Source of the DNA: Pseudomonadota bacterium
GTDB taxonomy: Bacteria; Pseudomonadota; Gammaproteobacteria; Burkholderiales; Rhodocyclaceae
DNA: 39,409 nucleotides
Reading direction: 5' to 3'
Assembly (NCBI GenBank): GCA_963205435.1
Contig: CAUJIV010000090.1
Span: 1-39,409 of the forward strand
Made by a program: the position numbers and the translations under genes. This document shows positions 33,201 to 39,409 of the stretch, piece by piece; the first letter of the stretch is position 1, and each line of letters begins with the position of its first letter. The notes beneath the pieces are model-generated. The model was not told where the DNA came from and ran no database searches. It saw nothing but the letters and a program-made list of their open reading frames with translations.

Positions 33201-36131
33201 ATGGCGCTGGCTGTCACCCTCCCGCTCATGTCCGCCATGCCCGCTCCTGCCGCCCCGGTCGACGAAGTCAGGAAGACCACCTGCTACATGTGCGCCTGCC
33301 GCTGCGGCATCCGCGTGCATCTGCGTGACGGCAAGGTGCGCTACATCGACGGCAATCCGGAGCATCCGCTCAACCGCGGCGTGATCTGCGCCAAGGGCTC
33401 CTCGGGCATCATGAAGCAGTATTCCCCGGCGCGCCTCACCCGCCCGCTGCTGCGGAAAGCAGGTGCCGAGCGCGGCGCCGGCGAGTTCGAGCCGATTTCC
33501 TGGGAGCAGGCCTACTCGCTGCTCGCCGAGCGGCTGGCGAAGATCCGCGCCAGCGACCCGAAGCGTTTCGCGCTGTTTACCGGCCGCGACCAGATGCAGG
33601 CGCTGACCGGCCTCTTCGCGCGCCAGTTCGGCACGCCCAACTATGCCGCCCACGGCGGTTTCTGCTCGGTCAACATGGCCGCCGGCATGATCTACACCAT
33701 CGGCGGCTCGTTCTGGGAGTTCGGCGGTCCGGATCTCGAGCGCGCCAGGCTGTTCGTCATGATAGGCACCGCCGAGGATCATCATTCCAATCCGCTGAAG
33801 ATCGCCATTTCCAGGTTCAAGCGCAACGGCGGCCGCTTCATCTCGATCAACCCGGTGCGCACCGGTTATTCGGCGATCGCCGACGAGTGGCTGCCGATCC
33901 GCCCCGGCAGCGACGGCGCGCTGCTGCTGGCGCTGATCCACGAGCTGATCGGCCAGGGTCTCTACGACCGCGACTTCCTCGTCCGCTACACAAACGCCGG
34001 CCAGCTGGTGAACCTCGACGAGGGCAGCGACGAATACGGCATGTTCCTGCGCACCGAGGTGCCGCAGGAAGAGGGCTGCTTCGATCCGCAGAACCAGCTG
34101 TGGTGGGACCGCGCCAGCAACCGGCCGGTGGTCACCCACAGCGAGGGCTGCGATCCCTATCTGCTGGGCGAGTTCCGCCTGGCCGACGGCACGCCGGTCA
34201 AGCCGGCCTTCCAGTTGCTGCAGGAGCGGGTCAAGGACTATACGCCGGAGTGGGCCGAGGGCATCACCGGCATCCCGGCGGCGACCATTCGCCGCCTGGC
34301 GCAGGAGATGGGTGTCACCGCGCGCGACCAGAAGATCGAGCTGCCGATCGCCTGGACCGACTGCTGGGGCAAGGACCACGACACCGTCACCGGCAATCCG
34401 GTCGCCTTTCACGCCATGCGCGGGCTGGCGGCGCATTCCAACGGCTTTCACACCATCCGCGCCCTGGCCATCCTCATGACGCTGCTCGGCACCATCGACC
34501 GGCCGGGCGGCTTCCGCCACAAGGCGCCCTTCCCGCGGCCGATCCCGCCCTGCGCCAAGACGCCGAACACGCCGCTGGCGGTGAAGCCGAACTCGGTGCT
34601 GGACGGCATGGCGCTGGGCTGGCCGGCCGAGCCGGACGACCTCTTCGTCGACGAGGCGGGCAATCCGGTGCGCATCGACAAGGCCTTCTCCTGGGAGTAC
34701 CCGCTCTCGGTGCACGGCCTCATGCACAACGTCATCACCAATGCCTGGCGCGGCGACCCCTATCGCATCGACACCCTGCTCATCTTCATGGCCAACATGG
34801 CGTGGAATTCCACTATGAACACGGCGCAGGTGAGGCGGATGCTGAACGACCGCGACGAGCAGGGCGAATACAAGATCCCCTTCATCGTCGTCTGCGACGC
34901 CTTCCAGTCTGAGATGACGGCCTTCGCCGATCTGGTGCTGCCGGACACCACTTACCTCGAGCGCCACGACGTGATGTCGATGCTCGACCGGCCGATCTCG
35001 GAATTCGACGGCCCGGTCGACTCGGTGCGCGTGCCGGTGCTCGCGCCGACCGGAGAGTGCAGGCCCTTCCAGGAGGTGCTGATCGAGCTGGGCACTCGCC
35101 TGAAGCTCCCCGCCTTCACGACAAAGGAGGGCGAACGCAAGTACCGCGACTACCCGGACTTCATCGTCAATTACGAGACCGAGCCGGGCTCCGGCATCGG
35201 CTTCCTCGCCGGCTGGCGCGGGCGCGGCGGCGAGAAGTTCATGCGCGGCGAGCCGAATCCGCGCCAGTGGGAGATGTATGCGCAGAACAACTGCATCTAC
35301 CACCACGAGCTGCCGCGCTCCTACCAGTACATGCGCAACTGGAACCAGGGCTACCTCGACTGGTCGCAGCGCAGCCGCATCACGCGCTACGCCGAGCCGA
35401 TCCTGATCCACCTCTATTCCGAGGTGCTGCAGAAATTCCGCCTCGCCGCGCAGGGCAAGGGCCTGTCGCGCAAGCCGCCGGCGCATCTGAGGCAGCGCAT
35501 CGAGACCTATTTCGATCCGCTGCCCTTCTATTACGCGCCGCTCGAGGCGCAGGCCACCGACACGCGCAGCTACCCGCTGGCCGCGGTGACGCAGCGGCCG
35601 ATGGCGATGTACCACTCCTGGGACTCGCAGAACGCCTGGCTGCGGCAGATCCACGCCCACAACTACCTGTTCGTGAACGGCCGCACGGCGCGCGCCAGCG
35701 GCATCGATGACGGCGACTGGATCTGGGTCGAGTCGCAATGGGGCCGGGTGCGCTGCATGGCGCGCCACAGCGAGGCGGTCGAGCCGGGCACGGTGTGGAC
35801 CTGGAACGCCATCGGCAAGGCAGCCGGCGCCTGGAATCTGGCGCCAGACGCCAACGAATCGCGCCTCGGCTTCCTCCTCAACCACGTGATTTCCGAAGAA
35901 CTCCCCTCTCCCCGGCGGGGAGAGGGGCAGGGGGAGAGGGGGCAAGCGTTCATTTCCAATTCCGATCCGGTCACCGGCCAGGCGGCCTGGTACGACGTGC
36001 GCGTGCGCATCCGCAAGGCGGATGCCGGCGAGGAGGCGCGAACGGCGCCGCAGTTCGCGCCGCTGCAGCCCTACCCCGGGCAGGAAAAGCGCAGGAGCGT
36101 GTGGACCTACTTCGCCAGGAGCGGAAAATGA
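33201..36131 (+). CDS. soeA: SoeA, molybdopterin catalytic subunit of sulfite dehydrogenase
   Basis: 976 residues of the DMSO-reductase superfamily. A [4Fe-4S] cluster motif CYMCACRCG...GVICAKG lies at about residues 27-65. GGFCSVNMAAG near 155 offers the probable molybdenum-ligand cysteine, and GSFWEFGGPD, EDHHSNP and NPVRTGYSAIADEW are SoeA-like. SoeABC oxidises sulfite directly to sulfate on the cytoplasmic membrane face. The start is uncertain: ATG 33201 is chosen, but a TTG at 33174 would add MRCRRKART before a hydrophobic run. The C-terminal region contains about 16 extra residues (PSPRRGEGQGERG) encoded by a palindromic repeat at 35901-35941. Followed by soeB after 52 bp. Confidence 0.9.
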   Translation: MALAVTLPLMSAMPAPAAPVDEVRKTTCYMCACRCGIRVHLRDGKVRYIDGNPEHPLNRGVICAKGSSGIMKQYSPARLTRPLLRKAGAERGAGEFEPISWEQAYSLLAERLAKIRASDPKRFALFTGRDQMQALTGLFARQFGTPNYAAHGGFCSVNMAAGMIYTIGGSFWEFGGPDLERARLFVMIGTAEDHHSNPLKIAISRFKRNGGRFISINPVRTGYSAIADEWLPIRPGSDGALLLALIHELIGQGLYDRDFLVRYTNAGQLVNLDEGSDEYGMFLRTEVPQEEGCFDPQNQLWWDRASNRPVVTHSEGCDPYLLGEFRLADGTPVKPAFQLLQERVKDYTPEWAEGITGIPAATIRRLAQEMGVTARDQKIELPIAWTDCWGKDHDTVTGNPVAFHAMRGLAAHSNGFHTIRALAILMTLLGTIDRPGGFRHKAPFPRPIPPCAKTPNTPLAVKPNSVLDGMALGWPAEPDDLFVDEAGNPVRIDKAFSWEYPLSVHGLMHNVITNAWRGDPYRIDTLLIFMANMAWNSTMNTAQVRRMLNDRDEQGEYKIPFIVVCDAFQSEMTAFADLVLPDTTYLERHDVMSMLDRPISEFDGPVDSVRVPVLAPTGECRPFQEVLIELGTRLKLPAFTTKEGERKYRDYPDFIVNYETEPGSGIGFLAGWRGRGGEKFMRGEPNPRQWEMYAQNNCIYHHELPRSYQYMRNWNQGYLDWSQRSRITRYAEPILIHLYSEVLQKFRLAAQGKGLSRKPPAHLRQRIETYFDPLPFYYAPLEAQATDTRSYPLAAVTQRPMAMYHSWDSQNAWLRQIHAHNYLFVNGRTARASGIDDGDWIWVESQWGRVRCMARHSEAVEPGTVWTWNAIGKAAGAWNLAPDANESRLGFLLNHVISEELPSPRRGEGQGERGQAFISNSDPVTGQAAWYDVRVRIRKADAGEEARTAPQFAPLQPYPGQEKRRSVWTYFARSGK
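35901..35941 (+). repeat. Palindromic repeat inserted in frame in soeA
   Basis: Arms CCCCTCTCCCCG (35903-35914) and CGGGGAGAGGGG (35916-35927) are perfect complements around one base, followed by CAGGGGGAGAGGGGG. This is the style of element normally found between genes. It keeps the reading frame and adds a Pro/Arg/Gly-rich loop between NHVISEE and FISNSDPVTGQAAW. Confidence 0.85.
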
Positions 36132-36183
36132 GACAGACAGTGCGTCGGCAAGGCCGCGGCACGGGATGCCGCGGGAGGCGGGC

Positions 36184-36915
36184 ATGACCCAGCTCGCCCT
36201 GGTCATCGACCTCAACGTCTGCGTCGGCTGCCACGCCTGCGTGACGAGCTGCAAGGAGTGGAACACCTCCGGCGCCGCCGGGCCGCTCGCCGACCTCTCT
36301 CCCTACGGCGCCAATCCGAGCGGCACCTTTTTCAACCGCGTGCAGACCTACGAGGTGGGCGAGTTCCCGCATACCGAGACGGTGCATTTCCCGAAGTCCT
36401 GCCTGCACTGCGAGGAGCCGCCCTGCGTGCCGGTATGCCCGACCGGCGCCTCCTACAAGCGCAAGGAAGACGGCATCGTCCTCGTCGATTACGGCAAGTG
36501 CATCGGCTGCAAGTACTGCTCCTGGGCCTGCCCCTACGGGGCGCGCGAGATCGACGAGGAGCGCAAGGTGATGACCAAATGCACCCTGTGCGTTGACCGC
36601 ATCTACGACACATCCCTGCCCGAGGCCGAGCGCAAGCCGGCCTGCGTCATGGCCTGCCCGACCAATGCGCGGCTGTTCGGCGACGTGCACGACCCGGACT
36701 CGGTGGTCTCGCAGGCGATCCGCGAGAACGGCGGCTACCAGCTGATGCCGGAGTGGGGCACCCAGCCGGCCAACCATTACCTGCCGCGGCGCAAGACGCG
36801 GCTGCGCATCCACGAAGACGAGCTGCTGCGCGCCGACAACCCGCTGAAGATCGAGGGCCGGCAGCCGCGCCCGGCGCTGAGCGAGCCCTCGCTCGACGAC
36901 GTGACGTCATGGTGA
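36184..36915 (+). CDS. soeB: SoeB, four-cluster ferredoxin subunit
   Basis: 243 residues with four cysteine groups for [4Fe-4S] clusters: CVGCHACVTSC (about 13-23), CLHCEEPPCVPVCP (about 75-88), CIGCKYCSWACP (about 107-118) and CTLC...CVMACP (about 138-160). It passes electrons from SoeA to the membrane subunit. The start at 36184 fits the family N-terminus MTQLALVIDLNVC. The heptamer hairpin follows its stop and separates it from soeC by 106 bp. Confidence 0.94.
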   Translation: MTQLALVIDLNVCVGCHACVTSCKEWNTSGAAGPLADLSPYGANPSGTFFNRVQTYEVGEFPHTETVHFPKSCLHCEEPPCVPVCPTGASYKRKEDGIVLVDYGKCIGCKYCSWACPYGAREIDEERKVMTKCTLCVDRIYDTSLPEAERKPACVMACPTNARLFGDVHDPDSVVSQAIRENGGYQLMPEWGTQPANHYLPRRKTRLRIHEDELLRADNPLKIEGRQPRPALSEPSLDDVTSW

Positions 36916-36921
36916 TCCAGC

Positions 36922-37021
36922 GTTTCGAGTTTCGAGTTTCGAGTTCCGCGTTGCGCGATCGTGCCGCCCGCGATGCCGAACCCGAAACTCGAAACTCGTA
37001 ACTCGAAACTGTATCGCAACC
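36922..37021. repeat. Inverted heptamer array 3 between soeB and soeC
   Basis: Five heptamers in reverse orientation (GTTTCGA x3, GTTCCGC, GTTGCGC; 36922-36956), a 20-bp spacer, then five in forward orientation (36977-37011), and finally TATCGCAACC directly before the soeC ATG. The inner 24 bp of each arm pair with a single mismatch. Units are the same as in arrays 1 and 2 about 36 kb away. Confidence 0.9.
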
Positions 37022-37978
37022 ATGCACCCCGCCTTCTCCGTCATTTTTCTGACCACGCTGATCGGCGCCGGCCAGGGGCTGTTCCTCGCTCTCTTCACTG
37101 CCGAGTCCTATGCCGCCTTCGGCCTGCTGCCGCCGCAGGACGGCCGCCACTACGCGCTCGGCAGCGCCGTCGCCCTGGCCTTCCTCCTCGCCGGCCTGGT
37201 CGCCTCGTTCTTCCACCTCGGCCGGCCGGAGCGCGCCTGGCGGGCGGCGGCGCAGTGGCGCACCTCCTGGCTGTCGCGCGAGGTGATCGTGCTGCCGGCC
37301 TTCATGGGCGCGGTGTTCCTCTACGGCGCCGCCCACTTCACCGGTTTCAATCCGCTGCTGGCGACGCTGCCCTCGGCGCTGCCGCTGCGGCTGACTTTTT
37401 TCCTCGGCGTCCTCGCCACGCTGCTCGCCTTCGCCCTGTTCGTGTGCACCGGCATGATCTACGCCTGCCTGCGCTTCCTGCAGGAGTGGCACACGCCGCT
37501 GACGGTGATCAACTACACCCTGCTCGGTGGCGCCTCGGGCTTCATCCTGGCGACGGCCCTGGCGGCGCAGCGGGCGCCGCAGGCCGCCGCCCTGCTGGGC
37601 GCCTGGGCGATGATCCTGACCGCGCTGGCCTTCGCCGGCCGCGTCGCCTCGCTGTGGCGCAACGCGCGATTGCGGCCGAAGTCCAGCCTGCGCACCGCCA
37701 TCGGCGTCAAGCACCCGCGCATCGTGCAGAAGGCGCAGGGCGCCATGGGCGGATCGTTCAACACGCGCGAGTTTTTCCATGGCCGCACCGCCGCCTTCCT
37801 GCGCCAGGTCAAATGGCTCTTCCTCCTGCTCGCCTTCGTCCTGCCGCTCGGCCTGCTGGCCGCCGGCGCCGCTGGCGCCGCCTTCGTCGTGCAGTATCTC
37901 GGCCTGCTGGCCGAACGCTGGTTCTTCTTCGCCGAGGCCAACCATCCGCAGAACCTGTACTATCAGGCGGTGTCCTGA
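37022..37978 (+). CDS. soeC: SoeC, DmsC-like membrane anchor subunit
   Basis: 318 residues with about eight membrane helices, from FSVIFLTTLIGAGQGLFLALF to the last helix near 280-300. Family features include LGRPERAWRAAAQWRTSWLSREV (about 64-86) and a cytoplasmic KHPRIVQKAQGAMGGSFNTREFFHG segment. It anchors SoeAB and delivers electrons to quinone. The start lies directly after the heptamer array and has no Shine-Dalgarno, so array insertion may have replaced the original translation signal. Confidence 0.93.
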   Translation: MHPAFSVIFLTTLIGAGQGLFLALFTAESYAAFGLLPPQDGRHYALGSAVALAFLLAGLVASFFHLGRPERAWRAAAQWRTSWLSREVIVLPAFMGAVFLYGAAHFTGFNPLLATLPSALPLRLTFFLGVLATLLAFALFVCTGMIYACLRFLQEWHTPLTVINYTLLGGASGFILATALAAQRAPQAAALLGAWAMILTALAFAGRVASLWRNARLRPKSSLRTAIGVKHPRIVQKAQGAMGGSFNTREFFHGRTAAFLRQVKWLFLLLAFVLPLGLLAAGAAGAAFVVQYLGLLAERWFFFAEANHPQNLYYQAVS

Positions 37979-38097
37979 ACGGGAGGGGAGCAGGCTCGAT
38001 CCGCGTCGTGCCGCAAAGAGGTTGCGCGCCGCGCCCTGCCTCAGTATATTTGGCGCGCCCGCGCCGCATTCGCAACGACCAAGCCAAAGGAGCTGAC

Positions 38098-38325
38098 ATG
38101 AATTTTGACAAGGAACTGGATGCCAAGGGGCTGAACTGCCCGCTGCCGATTCTGCGCGCCAAGAAGGCGCTGGCGGAGATGGCGAGCGGTCAGGTGCTGC
38201 GCATCATGGCCACCGATCCCGGTTCGGTGAAGGATTTCGCCGCCTTCGCCAAGCAGACCGGCAACGAGCTGCTGTCTACGGCAGAGCACGGCAAGGAGTT
38301 CGAGTTCTACATCAAGCGCAAGTAG
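38098..38325 (+). CDS. tusA: TusA-family sulfur carrier
   Basis: 75 residues. The signature LDAKGLNCPLPILRAKKAL carries the persulfide-binding cysteine of the CPxP motif at about residue 14. Ribosome-binding site AAAGGAG. In sulfur oxidisers TusA passes sulfane sulfur between rhodanese, DsrE-type proteins and downstream oxidation systems. It sits between soeABC and a DsrE2-like gene, consistent with sulfur trafficking rather than tRNA thiolation. Confidence 0.95.
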   Translation: MNFDKELDAKGLNCPLPILRAKKALAEMASGQVLRIMATDPGSVKDFAAFAKQTGNELLSTAEHGKEFEFYIKRK

Positions 38326-38347
38326 GAAGCGGCGGGAAACCCTCGAT

Positions 38348-38377
38348 CGGCCCCGGCCAGTCCGGGCCGTTTCGTTT
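38348..38377 (+). terminator. Terminator after tusA
   Basis: CGGCCC(C)GG pairs with CCGGGCCG (38362-38369), with one bulged C, loop CCAGT, then TTTCGTTTT. Confidence 0.7.
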
Positions 38378-38433
38378 TCCCATGACGCAGCGCAGCATAC
38401 GTGGCGGATATGGATGAATAAGTAGATTCGAAT

Positions 38434-38462
38434 GGTGATATGTTGCGCCTTATAACATCATC
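38434..38462. promoter_or_regulatory. Imperfect inverted repeat upstream of dsrE2-like gene
   Basis: GGTGATATGTT and AACATCATCC flank a 9-bp centre about 65 bp before the ATG at 38528. It is in an A/T-richer spot likely to contain the promoter. A regulator-binding role is only suggested by symmetry. Confidence 0.35.
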
Positions 38463-38527
38463 CACTGTCGGGTTTAATGAGAAGGCAGGACGGATTTCCT
38501 CGATCCTGCCGGAGTGAGGAGACTGCC

Positions 38528-39130
38528 ATGAACATGCCCACCGATCAGGCGGCGCTGGATGCCCTGATCCGCCAGCGCATCGATGAGATCCTGCCGCAGA
38601 AACTCGAGGAACTGAGGGCGGCGAAGACGGCCTCGCTCGCCATCATCGCCACCAAGGGCACGCTCGACTGGGCCTATCCGCCCTTCATCCTCGGCTCGAC
38701 GGCGGCTGCCCTTGGCTGGGACGTCAGCATCTTCTTCACTTTCTACGGCCTCAACCTGCTGAAAAAGGACGTCAGCGACCTCAAGGTCAGCCCGCTGGGC
38801 AACCCGGGCATGCCGATGAAGATGCCCTTTGGCCCGGACTGGTTCAAGGGCATCAACTGGAACATCCCGAATATCCTGCAGGCCGGCATTCCCGGCTTCG
38901 AATCGGTGGCCACCCTGCTGATGAAGCAGACCATCCGCAACAACGGCGTGGCCAGCATCGAGGAACTGCGCGCCCTGTCACGGGAGGCCGATGTCAAGAT
39001 GATCGCCTGCCAGATGACGGTCGACCTGTTCGGCTTCAGCCACGATGACTTCATCGACGGCCTCGACTATGCCGGTGCGGCAACTTTCCTGCCGGTTGCC
39101 CAGCAATCGGACGTCTGCCTGTTCATGTGA
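38528..39130 (+). CDS. dsrE2: DsrE/F/H-like protein (DsrE2 type)
   Basis: 200 residues. The core TASLAIIATKGTLDWAYPPFILGSTAAALGWDVSIFFTFYGLNLLKK (about 36-80) is typical of the DsrE2 branch. EADVKMIACQMTVDLFGFSHDDFIDGLDYAGAATFLP (about 156-193) supplies the conserved cysteine, at about residue 163, that carries a persulfide. A hydrophobic segment in the N-terminal half fits membrane association reported for DsrE2. Commonly found with tusA in sulfur oxidisers. Start at 38528 after GTGAGGAG. Confidence 0.88.
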   Translation: MNMPTDQAALDALIRQRIDEILPQKLEELRAAKTASLAIIATKGTLDWAYPPFILGSTAAALGWDVSIFFTFYGLNLLKKDVSDLKVSPLGNPGMPMKMPFGPDWFKGINWNIPNILQAGIPGFESVATLLMKQTIRNNGVASIEELRALSREADVKMIACQMTVDLFGFSHDDFIDGLDYAGAATFLPVAQQSDVCLFM

Positions 39131-39220
39131 TGTTGCGGAAAAACGACAATACATCTAAAAATTCGCTTTTAAAAAATGTGGTTATTGATTTGACTTCGTC
39201 AAAAGAATACTTGGTTACGC

Positions 39221-39289
39221 ATGAGGCTCAGCCTGTGAGCCAGTAGGGGTAGCAAACTGGCATCGCTTGATTTCACAAGGAGATAGGCG
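39221..39289 (+). mobile_element. Upstream end of the right IS1595-family element
   Basis: Matches the reverse complement of 60-128 from ATGAGGCTCAGCC onward; flanking DNA before 39221 is unrelated. A GGCTCA/TGAGCC hairpin (39225-39241) lies at the extremity. The A/T-rich stretch 39131-39220 before it holds no gene. Confidence 0.65.
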
Positions 39290-39409
39290 ATGCCGAGAAA
39301 CAAGGTGCAATTTCAGAGGGGCATGAGTTTGAGCGAATTCTTGGAGCGGTACGGAACTGAAGCGCAGTGCGAGCAAGCGTTGTTCGCCTGGCGCTGGCCG
39401 CAGGGTTTC
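39290..39409 (+). CDS. IS1595-family transposase, N-terminal fragment at window edge
   Basis: Forty codons begin MPRNKVQFQRGMSLSEFLER and end LFAWRWPQGF at the window edge, just before the zinc ribbon expected in this family. An AAGGAGAT ribosome-binding site precedes the ATG. It differs from the left copy at several residues (MSLSEFLE versus MGLREFMD), so they are separate family members. Confidence 0.82.
   Translation, partial: MPRNKVQFQRGMSLSEFLERYGTEAQCEQALFAWRWPQGF

Noticed and set aside
33150-36266. A 1038-codon open frame on the minus strand opposite soeA
   Set aside because: Full overlap with a conserved gene and composition typical of a shadow frame.
1-39409. The window as one composite transposon
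   Set aside because: The interior is mostly housekeeping and sulfur-metabolism operons, and the two IS copies differ in sequence; a contig bounded by repeats is simpler.

Overview
The window looks like a chromosomal contig from a GC-rich betaproteobacterial sulfur oxidiser, possibly a Rhodocyclales/Sulfuritalea-type organism. The lineage is inferred from gene content and coding style, since there is no rRNA or other phylogenetic marker. Both ends run into outward-reading 5' ends of two non-identical IS1595-family transposase genes, so the window probably stops where an assembly broke at repeats.

Left part (about 200-7750, + strand): a four-helix-bundle (S23-type) gene bracketed by tandem heptamer arrays, a GAF/HD-GYP cyclic-di-GMP phosphodiesterase, and two nearly identical type IV pilin genes, each with its own sigma-54 promoter and terminator. 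After them comes a 1217-residue membrane protein that fuses a PAP2/AUR1-like domain to a membrane spermidine-synthase-like protein.

Accessory island (about 7750-13400, - strand): two AAA/DUF4143 ATPases, one complete VapBC pair, an orphan VapB whose VapC has been deleted to a 12-codon scar, and remnants of a polysaccharide ABC permease (Wzm-like) and an AbiEii toxin. Four copies of the 3' end of sixA occur here: one intact gene and three fragments that separate the modules. The intact sixA is followed by a CYTH-CHAD triphosphatase gene. A gene-free stretch packed with short repeats comes next (about 14.99-15.41 kb).

Centre (15430-25720, - strand): an overlapping tolC-macA-macB ATPase-macB permease efflux operon; the sox operon soxY-Z-A-X-B for thiosulfate oxidation, without soxCD in the window; then moaC and a receiver-only response regulator.

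Right part (25850-39130, mostly + strand): a BepA-like periplasmic protease, ATP sulfurylase (sat), a CbbQ/CbbO-type AAA + VWA pair, thrH, a small phosphodiesterase (- strand), soeABC for cytoplasmic sulfite oxidation, tusA and a dsrE2-like gene. Together the sulfur genes describe thiosulfate capture in the periplasm (Sox), persulfide trafficking in the cytoplasm (TusA, DsrE2), oxidation of sulfite to sulfate (SoeABC) and ATP recovery from APS (Sat). MoaC supplies the molybdopterin that SoeA needs. Dsr, Apr and Rubisco genes are not in the window.

The most notable signals are the repeated sixA 3' end in the toxin-antitoxin island, the exact 7-bp repeat arrays around the four-helix-bundle gene with an orphan inverted array inside the soe operon, palindromic repeats absorbed in frame into two proteins, and the PAP2-spermidine-synthase fusion beside the pilins.
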